This document shows, one piece after another, positions 16,424-24,854 of a stretch of 64,000 nucleotides of DNA (the stretch's first letter is position 1; every line of letters begins with the position of its first letter). The notes below the pieces were generated by a model. That model made no database searches. It was not told the origin of the DNA and saw only the letters and a list, made by a program, of their open reading frames with translations. Both the position numbers and the translations under genes were made by a program. This stretch comes from 13-2-20CM-66-19 sp963824395. Its GTDB lineage: Bacteria; Pseudomonadota; Gammaproteobacteria; Steroidobacterales; Steroidobacteraceae. The stretch is taken from NCBI GenBank assembly GCA_963824395.1, contig CAWGPF010000005.1:558001-622000 (forward strand), written 5' to 3'.

Positions 16424-18013
16424 TCAGAAGAAGCCCAATGCCTTCTCGCCGTAGCTCACGAGCATGTTCTTCGTCTGCTGATAGTGGTCCAGCATCATCT
16501 TGTGCGTCTCGCGGCCGATGCCCGATTTCTTGTAACCACCGAAGGCGGCATGCGCCGGATACGCGTGATAGCAGTTGGTCCACACGCGACCCGCCTTGAT
16601 GCCGCGCCCGAACCGGTAGGCCGTATTGATATCACGCGACCAAACGCCGGCCCCGAGCCCGTAGAGGGTGTCATTGGCGATCTCAAGCGCCTGCGCCGGG
16701 GTGTCGAAGGTGGTGACCGACACGACCGGGCCGAAAATCTCCTCCTGGAAGACACGCATCTTGTTGTTGCCCTCGAACACGGTGGGCTTGATGTAATAGC
16801 CACCTGCGAGCTCGCCGCTGAGCTTATTGGCGGTGCCGCCGGTGAGGACCTTGGCCCCCTCCTTGCGGCCGATGTCGAAGTACGAAAGGATCTTCTCGAA
16901 CTGGTCGTTCGAGGCTTGCGCACCGATCTGCGTGCTCATCTCGTACGGATCGCCCTGGCGGATGCTCTCCACGCGCTTGATCGCGCGTTCCATGAACTTG
17001 TCGTAGATCGACTTCTGCACGAGCGCGCGCGACGGGCAGGTACACACCTCGCCCTGATTCAGGGCGAACATCGCGAAACCCTCGAGCGCCTTGTCGAAGA
17101 AGGCGTCATCCTCGCGCAGCACGTCCGCGAAGAAGATGTTGGGCGACTTGCCGCCCAGCTCAAGGGTGACCGGAATGATGTTCTCGGACGCGTACTGCAT
17201 GATCAGACGCCCGGTGGTGGTCTCGCCGGTGAAAGCGATCTTGGCGATACGCGGGTTGCTCGCGAGCGGCTTACCGGCCTCGAGTCCGAAGCCGTTGACG
17301 ATGTTGAGAACCCCAGCAGGCAGCAGATCCTGGATGAGCTCCGCGAGGACCAGAATCGAGAGGGGTGTCTGCTCGGCGGGCTTCAGCACTACCGTGTTGC
17401 CGGCCGCCAGCGCGGGCGCCAGCTTCCAGGTCGCCATCAGGATCGGGAAGTTCCACGGGATGATCTGGCCGACGACGCCGAGGGGCTCGTGGAAGTGGTA
17501 AGCGACCGTGTCATCGTCCAGTTCCGCCAACGAGCCTTCCTGCGCACGGATACAGCTGGCGAAGTAGCGGAAGTGATCGACCGCGAGCGGCAGGTCTGCG
17601 AGGTTGGTTTCCCGGATGGGTTTGCCGTTGTCGTAGGTCTCCACCGCGGCGAGGAACGGCAGGTACTGCTCGATGCGGTCGGCGATCAGGTTCAAAGCCC
17701 GCGCACGGGCTGCTACCGGCGTCTTGCCCCACGCGTCCGCCGCGGCGTGCGCAGCGTCCACGGCACGCTCGACATCTTCGGCCTGCGAGCGGGCGATCTT
17801 GCAAATGACCTGGCCCGTGGTCGGGGAGACGTTGTCGAAATAGCCGCCCTTCGCCGGGGCCACCCAGCGCCCGCCAATGAAGTTGTCGTAGCGGTCGCGC
17901 AGCGGGAGCGTGCGCTCAAGGCCCGCCAGGTGCTTGGCGAACGAGGCGCTTTGCAGCATCGAAGCGGCGGGATCGCCCTTGGGGCGTGCCTGGGCGGAAC
18001 TGGCGGAACTCAT
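16424..18013 (-). CDS. NAD-dependent aldehyde dehydrogenase (acetaldehyde dehydrogenase type, ExaC/AcoD-like)
   Basis: 529 residues. ALDH signatures are PWNFPILMATWKLAPALAAGN, the nucleotide-binding FTGETTTGR, the general base Glu in LELGGKSPN, and catalytic Cys324 in NQGEVCTCPSR. The unusual CTC motif and the dedicated DUF779 partner are typical of the ExaC/AcoD group, which oxidises acetaldehyde and other short aldehydes during alcohol or acetoin catabolism. Expression is probably controlled by the neighbouring AcoR-type activator through the sigma-54 promoter at 18154-18168. Confidence 0.93.
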   Translation of the reverse strand: MSSASSAQARPKGDPAASMLQSASFAKHLAGLERTLPLRDRYDNFIGGRWVAPAKGGYFDNVSPTTGQVICKIARSQAEDVERAVDAAHAAADAWGKTPVAARARALNLIADRIEQYLPFLAAVETYDNGKPIRETNLADLPLAVDHFRYFASCIRAQEGSLAELDDDTVAYHFHEPLGVVGQIIPWNFPILMATWKLAPALAAGNTVVLKPAEQTPLSILVLAELIQDLLPAGVLNIVNGFGLEAGKPLASNPRIAKIAFTGETTTGRLIMQYASENIIPVTLELGGKSPNIFFADVLREDDAFFDKALEGFAMFALNQGEVCTCPSRALVQKSIYDKFMERAIKRVESIRQGDPYEMSTQIGAQASNDQFEKILSYFDIGRKEGAKVLTGGTANKLSGELAGGYYIKPTVFEGNNKMRVFQEEIFGPVVSVTTFDTPAQALEIANDTLYGLGAGVWSRDINTAYRFGRGIKAGRVWTNCYHAYPAHAAFGGYKKSGIGRETHKMMLDHYQQTKNMLVSYGEKALGFF

Positions 18014-18153
18014 GTGGCATTCTCCTATCGGTATTATCGGGCGACGTAGCGATCACGGGCGCTGCGCGTTCTGCACATCCCCCGGTGGCGGATACGGCAC
18101 GGCGTGATTCGCGCTGGCTGGCCGCAGTCGCCGGGGATCTAAGCTGCTAACAA

Positions 18154-18168
18154 GCAAGCGCCGTGCCA
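18154..18168 (-). promoter_or_regulatory. Sigma-54 (-24/-12) promoter of the aldehyde dehydrogenase operon
   Basis: On the minus strand the bases read TGGCAC, GGCGC, TTGC. This is a perfect match to the -24/-12 consensus TGGCAC-N5-TTGC with correct GG-N10-GC spacing. Transcription would begin about 12 nt further on (near 18143), leaving a leader of about 130 nt before ATG 18013. Confidence 0.85.
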
Positions 18169-18241
18169 GATCCTGCAGCTGACGAAAGAGCCTCTGCATT
18201 GGCTGCGAGAGTGCCGGATACTGCGTGGCCCCGGCATCGGA

Positions 18242-18303
18242 GTGTCACACTGTAGAGCCTCTGACACATGTGTCCCCGGGACGTCCCGGGCGCGGTGCAC
18301 CGC
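18242..18303. promoter_or_regulatory. Cluster of palindromes, likely activator-binding (UAS) region
   Basis: Four dyads sit 74-150 bp upstream of the sigma-54 promoter. They are GTGTCA (18242-18247) paired with TGACAC (18262-18267), the perfect 12-bp palindrome GACACATGTGTC (18263-18274), the perfect 16-bp palindrome 18275-18290 (CCCGGGAC then GTCCCGGG), and the perfect 12-bp palindrome GCGGTGCACCGC (18292-18303). The position is typical for enhancer sites of AAA+ activators. Some of the GC-rich dyads could instead form RNA hairpins. The rest of the 18014-18455 intergenic stretch shows nothing further. Confidence 0.6.
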
Positions 18304-18455
18304 CGTGTCCGGGCGCGGCCGCTCCAGTCACGGTTGAGCTGTCGTTGCGGCCAGGGCAGCACTTTGATAGGAAGACTGCGCGTCACCGTCCCTTACGCCC
18401 GTAAGCCAGGCCTTCAGTCATCCTGACCCTATACGCCGTCGCTGCGATTCCGCTG

Positions 18456-19577
18456 GTGATCTGGATCTACCTCGCGATGGCGCGCGGGGGATTCTGGCGC
18501 CTGGCCCCCTACATCGTCGCGCGCGCGAATCCGCCGGCGAGTCCGAGGCGGGTCGTGATCGTCATTCCGGCGCGCAATGAGGCGGCGGACATCGGCGCGG
18601 CGGTCGCTTCGCTCGGCAGCCAGTCCTTTGCGGGCTTCATGCACCTCATCGTGGTCGATGATGCCAGTACCGACGGGACTGCAGAGGCCGCTATTGCGGC
18701 TGCCGCTTCGTGCCGGCTGAAGGGGCAGCTCACCGTGATCCGCGGGAGCGCGCTGCCGCGGGGCTGGACGGGCAAGCTGTGGGCGCTGGCACAGGGCATC
18801 GAGGCAGCCGCGCGGTTTGTTCCTGACTATCTGCTTTTCACCGATGCGGACATTCGCCACGGGCCCGGCAGCCTCGATGCTCTGGTCGGGCGCGCGGAGC
18901 GCGATGACCGGGACCTGGTGTCTCACATGGTCAGACTGTCCACGGCCACCACGGCCGAACGGCTCTTCATCCCGGCGTTCGTATTTTTCTTCTTCAAGCT
19001 CTATCCGCCGCGCTGGATCGCTGCACCGGCGGTGAGAACGGCCGGGGCCGCGGGTGGCTGCGTCCTCATTCGTCCGCAGGTGCTGCAGCGCATGGGCGGG
19101 ATCGAGGCCATCCGCTCGCAGATCATCGACGACTGCGCGCTGGCGCGCGCAGTGAAGCGCGCCGGTGGGCGCATCTGGCTGGGCCTCGCGCCCGAGACGC
19201 GCAGCCTGCGCGTGTACCGCTCCGCATCCGAGATAGGCGCCATGATCTCGCGTACCGCCTTCAGCCAGCTCGGGCACTCCTACCTGCTGCTGCTCGCCAC
19301 CGTACTCGGGCTGCTATGCACCTACGTGGCCCCGGTAGCGCTGCTGTTCACCGGCAGCCCGGTAAGCAGGGGGCTGGGCGCCCTCGCGTGGGCGCTGATG
19401 AGCCTGTGCTATCTGCCCATGGTGCGCTTCTACGGGCTGCGGTCCTGGTGGTGCCTGTGCCTGCCTCTGATCGCGGTCTTCTACCTGGGTTCGGTCCTGC
19501 ATTCGGCCGTGCAGTACGCCCGCGGCCGCGGCGGGAAGTGGAAGGGACGGCTGCAGGATGCGCGGTCGTCCGGCTGA
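18456..19577 (+). CDS. hpnB: Hopanoid-associated glycosyltransferase HpnB
   Basis: 373 residues, GT2 fold: a short N-terminal hydrophobic segment ending RGGFWRL, VVIVIPARNEAADI, VVDDASTDGTA, FTDADIRHGPGSL as the metal-binding DxD, a QIIDDCALARAVK motif, and three C-terminal membrane helices. The RGGFW start and the overall layout match HpnB, which is found in hopanoid clusters. Its exact glycosyl acceptor is unsettled. No other hopanoid gene (shc, hpnC, hpnD) is present. GTG 18456 is the first usual start codon after the in-frame stop near 18401, but HpnB proteins normally have about ten more N-terminal residues, so a rare upstream start (CTG) is possible. Confidence 0.85.
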   Translation: MIWIYLAMARGGFWRLAPYIVARANPPASPRRVVIVIPARNEAADIGAAVASLGSQSFAGFMHLIVVDDASTDGTAEAAIAAAASCRLKGQLTVIRGSALPRGWTGKLWALAQGIEAAARFVPDYLLFTDADIRHGPGSLDALVGRAERDDRDLVSHMVRLSTATTAERLFIPAFVFFFFKLYPPRWIAAPAVRTAGAAGGCVLIRPQVLQRMGGIEAIRSQIIDDCALARAVKRAGGRIWLGLAPETRSLRVYRSASEIGAMISRTAFSQLGHSYLLLLATVLGLLCTYVAPVALLFTGSPVSRGLGALAWALMSLCYLPMVRFYGLRSWWCLCLPLIAVFYLGSVLHSAVQYARGRGGKWKGRLQDARSSG

Positions 19578-19594
19578 GGCTGCCGGCTCGTCGC

Positions 19595-20716
19595 TCAGGG
19601 GTCGAGAATGGCGAAGTCGTGCGCCCCGAGGCCGTTGAAGTCGGTGATCAGGGGGGCTGAGTAGGCGCCCATTGACTCAAGGAACAGCCAGTCCCCCTCG
19701 ACGACGTCGCCCGGCAGGATGAAAGGCACGGGGCTGACGTCGAAAGAGTCGCAGGTGGGGCCGAAGATCTTGAATTCGCGCAGGCTCCCGGTCCGCGGCT
19801 CCCCATCCCGACGATAGACGCGGGTGGGAGGCTGGAACTTCGAGTGCAGAAGCTCCGCCAGCGCCCCGTAGATCCCGTCGTTCAGATAGAGCGCCTGCTC
19901 CTTCACGAGCAGCACCTGGGCGAGGACGGCGCCGCCGGTAGTGACAAGCGCACTGCCGGGCTCACAGCGCAGCGGCACGCTTGCGACGCTCGGCGACGAT
20001 GAGTGTGCGCCGTCGATCGCATCGAAGAACTGCTGCAGGTGCATCCCGGCGGGCATGAGCAGGCTCGGGAAGCCGCCGCCGACGTTGAGGTACTCCGGGT
20101 ACACGCCGGCGTTGTCGGAAATCTCTGCCAGCAGTCGCACCGCGGCGGCAAAGGCCTCAGGATCGATGGTCTGCCAGCCGACATGCATGGTCAGGGCTGG
20201 CGTTGCGCCGTGCTCGGAGATCCGGCGCAGCAGGCGTACGGCCTCCTCGGGCGTGGCGCCGAACTTCTCGTTGAAGCTCACCTTGGCCGTGGAATTCGAG
20301 GTCGCCACGCGCACCTGCACCACGATGTCGCGGCCGATCTCCTCGAATAGCTTCTGAAGCTCCGCCACGTGGTCGACGACATAATCGCGGATGCCGAAGG
20401 TCTTGTGGGCCGCGACGATAGAGGCGCGCGGCTTGATCGGGTGGTTGTAGGAGCAACGCGCGCCCGGCAGCACCTGGCGGACGAGTTCAATTTCAGACAG
20501 CGATGCCGTATCGAAGGACTCGATCCCGGCCTGCACCAGCCAGCCGATCACCTGCGGATCCGGGTTGGCCTTCACCGCGTACATGACTTCGCCCGAGAAG
20601 CCGCGCCGGAACTGCTCGGCGGCGGCGCGGATGCGCTTGGGCAACAGACAGAAGACGGGCGTGTCCGTGGTCTTGCCGCGCAGCAGCTGCTCCACGCTCG
20701 GGTATTCGGCTCGCAC
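19595..20716 (-). CDS. Type III PLP-dependent ornithine/lysine decarboxylase
   Basis: 373 residues, alanine-racemase-fold barrel plus C-terminal beta domain. The PLP lysine is Lys49 in MYAVKANPDPQVI. HVGWQTIDPEAF, the Gly-rich phosphate loop in NVGGGFPS, and catalytic Cys in the FGPTCDSFD motif are the marks of eukaryotic-type ornithine decarboxylases. The product would be putrescine, or cadaverine from lysine. It starts at GTG 20716. It lies tail to tail with hpnB and is likely a single-gene unit. Carboxynorspermidine or diaminopimelate decarboxylase is less likely, because the PTCDSxD motif fits ODC/LDC. Confidence 0.88.
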   Translation of the reverse strand: MRAEYPSVEQLLRGKTTDTPVFCLLPKRIRAAAEQFRRGFSGEVMYAVKANPDPQVIGWLVQAGIESFDTASLSEIELVRQVLPGARCSYNHPIKPRASIVAAHKTFGIRDYVVDHVAELQKLFEEIGRDIVVQVRVATSNSTAKVSFNEKFGATPEEAVRLLRRISEHGATPALTMHVGWQTIDPEAFAAAVRLLAEISDNAGVYPEYLNVGGGFPSLLMPAGMHLQQFFDAIDGAHSSSPSVASVPLRCEPGSALVTTGGAVLAQVLLVKEQALYLNDGIYGALAELLHSKFQPPTRVYRRDGEPRTGSLREFKIFGPTCDSFDVSPVPFILPGDVVEGDWLFLESMGAYSAPLITDFNGLGAHDFAILDP

Positions 20717-20879
20717 GCGGCAAGGTCCTGGTGGGTGATTTGGGCGGACGGCAGCTTACCAGCGCCCGGCAGGGGGCGCCCCAAATCCCGGCGGCCGCCG
20801 CGCGGCGACGCGCAGCATGCCCGTGTGCATTCGACGGGGAGGTTGCGTCAACAACATCGGGACGGTAGCGTGCATCCCC

Positions 20880-21164
20880 ATGAGCAAACCGGCCGGGACA
20901 CGCTGGGCCGCCGTCTCCGTCGTGACCGGCGCGGGCGCTTGCGATGCGGCCCGCGCTTTGAAGGGCAAACGCTTCCTGGGAGCTGATGCGCCCCGACTTC
21001 CCTTGAATGAATGCGTCACGCCGGCCACCTGTCGCTGTGCCTACCGCAAATACGCCGACCGTCGTGAGGGCCCGCGGCGCGAAGAGGAGGAGACGGGCAT
21101 GCGACGGGGCATCACGCAGCCTGATCGCCGGGTGCGGCGTGGTCGCCGCAGCACGGACGAGTAG
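20880..21164 (+). CDS. Small conserved-looking four-cysteine basic protein
   Basis: 94 residues from ATG 20880. The middle reads ARALKGKRFLGADAPRLPL and then a Cys cluster (Cys21, Cys45, Cys51, Cys53 in CRC), followed by YRKYADRREGPRREEE and a tail full of Arg pairs (PDRRVRRGRRSTD). I recall small proteobacterial hypothetical proteins with the same KGKRFL...LPL...C...CxC...DRR.GPRR layout, which makes this more than a chance frame. The Cys spacing could bind zinc. It sits between the decarboxylase and the CehA-type gene, in the same direction as the latter. Confidence 0.6.
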   Translation: MSKPAGTRWAAVSVVTGAGACDAARALKGKRFLGADAPRLPLNECVTPATCRCAYRKYADRREGPRREEEETGMRRGITQPDRRVRRGRRSTDE

Positions 21165-21200
21165 GCCGATCGTGGTGCATTCCCGAGGGGTGCGGCCGCC

Positions 21201-21236
21201 GCGCCGCGGCCCCGAGCGGGTCGCCGGCCGCGGCGC
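21201..21236. promoter_or_regulatory. Strong GC stem-loop upstream of the CehA-type gene
   Basis: Perfect 11-bp inverted repeat, GCGCCGCGGCC (21201-21211) and GGCCGCGGCGC (21226-21236), with a 14-nt loop. It lies 45 nt before ATG 21282 and 36 nt after the stop of the small four-Cys gene. There is no U-tract, so a rho-independent terminator is uncertain; a leader hairpin or a protein site is possible. Confidence 0.4.
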
Positions 21237-21281
21237 CGTTGCGTTCAGCCCCTGCGCGAGCCTTGTGGCGAGGACCTACCC

Positions 21282-23810
21282 ATGAAGCGCGCGCTGCGTT
21301 GTGCGGGCCTCATGCTGTTGCTGACGGCCGGCTATGAGCCCCAGGGTCTTTGTGCCGTGCCCGTCCCCCTCATCGATCTGCCGCACTCTTATTACTACCG
21401 CGAGATGTACCTGCCGCAGCTGACGAGCGGCCCGAGCAGCGTTGCCTGGTCGCCCGATTCGCGTGAGGTGGTGTACTCGATGGGCGGCTCGCTGTGGCGC
21501 CAGAGCATCGATTCCACCCGTGCCCAGCAGCTCACCGATGGCAGGGGCTATGACTATCAGCCCGACTGGTCGCCCGACGGGCGCTACATCCTTTACACCT
21601 CCGGCAGCGGCGACGTGCTGGAACTGTGGCTGCTCGATCTCGCAAGCGGCCACAGTCAGCCGCTCACGCACGACGGCGCGGTGAATGTGGAGCCGCGCTG
21701 GTCACCCGATGGCAAGCGGGTTCTTTTCGTCTCGACAGCCTATCGGCGCCACTTCCATGTATTCGTCGGGGAGTTTCGCGACGGCGCGCTGACGGATGTC
21801 ACGCGGCTGACGGGCGAGAACAGGAGCCCGCTACCCCGCTACTACTACAGCCCCTACGATCACGAGATCAATCCGACCTGGACACGCGACGGCACCGCCG
21901 TCGTGTTCGTCTCCAACCGCGACCGCATCCACGGCACCGGCGGCATCTGGCAGATGCCGGCAGTGCCGGGCGCCCAGGCCCGGGAGCTGCGTTACGAGGA
22001 GACCAACTGGCAGGCGCGGCCGGACTTCTCCCCCGATGGCCGGCGCATCGTGTACAGCTCTTACCTGGGCCGCAACTCACTGCAGCTGTGGCTGATGCCC
22101 GGCAGCGGAGGTGAGCCCTTCCCATTGAGCTACGGAGACTGGGATGAGACCGGGCCACGCTGGTCACCGGACGGCCGGCAGATTGCTTCCATCTCCAATC
22201 GCGGCGGTGACACGCAGCTGCGCCTGCTGCGCATTCCCGGCGGGGACTCACGCGAGTTAAGCATCACCGAGCGTCGCTACCGCGGGCCGGTGGGCACGCT
22301 GCACCTGAGCGTACGGGACGAGTCCGGCGCGCTGACTGCCGCGCGTGTGGTGGTGACCGGTGCCAACGGCCGCAGCTACGCACCCGATGGCGCCTGGATG
22401 CACCATGCGGAATTCGACCGCAACGAGCACCCCTTTGATGCGCGTTATTTTCACAGCCGGGGCGAGGACACGGTGGTGGTGCCGGCAGGTACCGTCTCGG
22501 TGGAAGTGATGAAGGGCCCGGCCCGCATTCCGGTGCACCGCCAGGTCCAGGTGAGGGCCGGGGAGGTGAGTGAGGTGAGGGCTGAGCTTGCGGCGGTTCC
22601 GTGGACCGACGGTGCCGAGCGGCACTGGGTCAGTGCGGATGTGCATGTGCACATGAATTACGGGGGACACTACCGCAATACTCCGGCTCACCTCGTCCTG
22701 CAGGCCCAGGCCGAGGATCTGGACATCGTCCAGGATCTCATCGTCAACAAGGAGCAGCGGATTCCCGATATTGCCTACAGCGGCAAGGGGGTCGATGCGG
22801 CGTCGACCCCGCAGACGCTGATCGTGCACGGTCAGGAGTTCCATACCAGTTACTGGGGGCACCTTGGGCTGCTGGCGATTCAGGGCAACATTCTGCTGCC
22901 AGGCTATGCGGGCTATCCGAATACCGCCGCGGCCAGCCTGTCCCCCACCAATGCGGACGTGGCCGACATGGCGCACGCACAGGGGGCGCTGGTCGGCTAT
23001 GTGCATCCGTTCGAGGAGGAGCCGCAGCCTCTTACGCATCCGGCGCACACCGATGCCGATGAGCTGCCGGTGGATGTGGCACTCGGCAAAGTGGACTACA
23101 TGGAGATTGTCGCCTTCTCCGATCACCAGGCGACCGCCTCGGTCTGGTATCGCCTGCTCAACCTCGGCTTCCAGCTCCCGGCGGCGGGCGGCACGGATGC
23201 CATGGCCGACTACGCCACCCTGCGCGGCCCGGTCGGACTCAATCGAGTCTATGCGTCGGTGCCGAACGGGCCGCTGGACAGCGGGGCGTGGCTCGCATCG
23301 CTGCGTGCCGGGCGCAGCTTTGCAACCAATGGACCGCTGCTGGATTTCTCACTCGCCGGCCGGGGGCCCGGGGCGGTCGTGGATCTCAAGGGGCCAGGCG
23401 CGCTTGAGTTCTCGGCACGCCTGCATACGACCGTGCCGGTCGACCATGCTCAGATCGTCTGCAACGGCCGCGTTGCGCGGGAACTGCGGAGGGGCAGGCC
23501 GGGTGAATTACTGCAGGTCACGGGCAGCGTCTTCATCGAGCACAGCGGCTGGTGCGTGCTGCGCGCCTTCAGCGCGCACGCCGAGTATCCGGTGCTCGAT
23601 AACTTTGTCTACGCCACGACGAGTCCCGTGTATCTGACGCTGGAAGGCAAAAAGCCGCGCTCCCCAGCGGATGCGCATTTCTTCCGTGCGTGGATCGAGC
23701 ACCTGCGTAAAGTGACGGCGGCATATCCGGACTGGAACTCCGAGAGCGAAAAAGCCGCGGTGCTGCGCGAACTCGATGCGGCGCAGGCGGTTTACGCCTC
23801 AATGGAGTGA
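21282..23810 (+). CDS. Secreted TolB-type beta-propeller fused to CehA/McbA-like PHP metallohydrolase
   Basis: 842 residues. A cleavable signal peptide (about 1-25) is followed by PD40/WD40-like propeller blades (about 45-330) with repeated WSPDG(R/K) motifs. A short beta-sandwich-like region with GPVGTLHLSVRDESG comes next, then a C-terminal CehA/McbA-type domain (about 445-800) with SADVHVHMNYGG (HxH metal ligands), YVHPFEEE and AAGGTDAMADY. CehA is a carbaryl esterase/amidase of the PHP superfamily. The substrate here is unknown; the propeller may position a peptide or polymer. Predicted location is the periplasm or outside the cell. Confidence 0.85.
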   Translation: MKRALRCAGLMLLLTAGYEPQGLCAVPVPLIDLPHSYYYREMYLPQLTSGPSSVAWSPDSREVVYSMGGSLWRQSIDSTRAQQLTDGRGYDYQPDWSPDGRYILYTSGSGDVLELWLLDLASGHSQPLTHDGAVNVEPRWSPDGKRVLFVSTAYRRHFHVFVGEFRDGALTDVTRLTGENRSPLPRYYYSPYDHEINPTWTRDGTAVVFVSNRDRIHGTGGIWQMPAVPGAQARELRYEETNWQARPDFSPDGRRIVYSSYLGRNSLQLWLMPGSGGEPFPLSYGDWDETGPRWSPDGRQIASISNRGGDTQLRLLRIPGGDSRELSITERRYRGPVGTLHLSVRDESGALTAARVVVTGANGRSYAPDGAWMHHAEFDRNEHPFDARYFHSRGEDTVVVPAGTVSVEVMKGPARIPVHRQVQVRAGEVSEVRAELAAVPWTDGAERHWVSADVHVHMNYGGHYRNTPAHLVLQAQAEDLDIVQDLIVNKEQRIPDIAYSGKGVDAASTPQTLIVHGQEFHTSYWGHLGLLAIQGNILLPGYAGYPNTAAASLSPTNADVADMAHAQGALVGYVHPFEEEPQPLTHPAHTDADELPVDVALGKVDYMEIVAFSDHQATASVWYRLLNLGFQLPAAGGTDAMADYATLRGPVGLNRVYASVPNGPLDSGAWLASLRAGRSFATNGPLLDFSLAGRGPGAVVDLKGPGALEFSARLHTTVPVDHAQIVCNGRVARELRRGRPGELLQVTGSVFIEHSGWCVLRAFSAHAEYPVLDNFVYATTSPVYLTLEGKKPRSPADAHFFRAWIEHLRKVTAAYPDWNSESEKAAVLRELDAAQAVYASME

Positions 23811-23858
23811 GCGCCGATTCGGGCCACGGGCCCGCCCGGGCGGCCCCGCGTCGACCCC

Positions 23859-24599
23859 TCAGGCGCTGTGCCCCGCGAGGCCGCTCAACCCCGGGCGCCT
23901 GAGCTCGACGCTGAACCCCAGCTGGCTCGCCGGCTGATTCATGTCGCGCCGCGCTTCCTCGAGCAACTCATCGATGCTCGTGGGCTCCAGTGGATCAAAG
24001 CGTGCGATGCCGACACTCAGGGCCAGCGCGGGCATACTCTGCTGTTGCGACGCGCGCACGCGCGCAATCACCGCTTCGCGCGACGGATACTCGTTGCTGT
24101 TGGTGAGGGCGGCGAACTCATCGCGCTCAATGCGCCCCAGCACCTCGTAGACGCCGTAGCTCGGGAACAGATCGCGCAGCAGATTGCCGGTCTGGCGCAC
24201 GATGATCTGCGCTGCCGGCGCGCCAAGGGTGTCGTAGAGACGCTCGAGGTTGTCGATCCCGAAGCACATGAGGTGCGCCGGCTCCTCGTCGCGCACCGCC
24301 AGGTCCAGAAGGCGTGTACCGCTTTGGGTAAAGCCACGACGGTTCTGCAGACCCGTCAGGTCATCGCTGAGGTTCGCAGAGCGCAGCGACTGCACCAGGC
24401 TCAGGAGCGCTTTCTGTTGCAGCGCAATGCGCTGACCGCGGGACAGTCCCTTGCAGCGCAGCAGTTCGGCGAGCAACCGCGAAATGCGGGCGTCGTCTCC
24501 ATCCACGGCGGCGGCGCGCAGCTGGCCAGCAAGTTCACTGTTGCGCGCCCGCACGGAGCGGGCGGCGGCGATCTTGGATACGGACGCGGCTTGGGTCAT
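23859..24599 (-). CDS. GGDEF-domain protein with degenerate active site
   Basis: 246 residues from ATG 24599, with GGAGG four nt upstream; the frame extends further but without a start signal. The N-terminal 85 residues are helical. The GGDEF domain begins DDLTGLQNRRGF. The signature that should read GGDEF is ERDEF (GRIERDEFAAL), so two substrate-binding glycines are lost, and cyclase activity is unlikely. The protein may be a GTP or c-di-GMP-responsive relic. It has no EAL partner nearby and is divergent from sodB. Confidence 0.8.
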   Translation of the reverse strand: MTQAASVSKIAAARSVRARNSELAGQLRAAAVDGDDARISRLLAELLRCKGLSRGQRIALQQKALLSLVQSLRSANLSDDLTGLQNRRGFTQSGTRLLDLAVRDEEPAHLMCFGIDNLERLYDTLGAPAAQIIVRQTGNLLRDLFPSYGVYEVLGRIERDEFAALTNSNEYPSREAVIARVRASQQQSMPALALSVGIARFDPLEPTSIDELLEEARRDMNQPASQLGFSVELRRPGLSGLAGHSA

Positions 24600-24712
24600 G
24601 AATCCTCCGGTAAATCGCCCCCTCGGAACACGCCCCGCTAAGATAGGGAAGCCGCATCTGAAGCTAAGGAGGTCGGAGCCCCGACCCGGCGTCAGGCGCG
24701 TCCGAGACCCGG

Positions 24713-24730
24713 GGTCGGCCATGTCCTACG
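24713..24730. promoter_or_regulatory. GacA-box-like dyad upstream of sodB / GGDEF gene
   Basis: GGTCGG, six bases, CCTACG: 4 of 6 and 5 of 6 matches to the repeat TGTAGG-N6-CCTACA. It lies 124 nt before sodB and 113 nt before the GGDEF gene, so either could be the target. Confidence 0.35.
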
Positions 24731-24854
24731 CTGCATCCGGGTTGCAATTCGGTTACAGGCCTGAGCGGGCGGCGAAAGTTAAGTAAATGGCCGACAGATG
24801 CGACGTGTGGATCGGATCAACATGCGCCGACACCAACCCAGGAGCACCACCACT

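Noticed and set aside
15932..18049. 705-residue + frame opposite the aldehyde dehydrogenase and DUF779 genes
   Set aside because: Long only because of codon bias on the other strand. The minus-strand genes have catalytic motifs; this one is Arg/His/Leu-rich with no domain.
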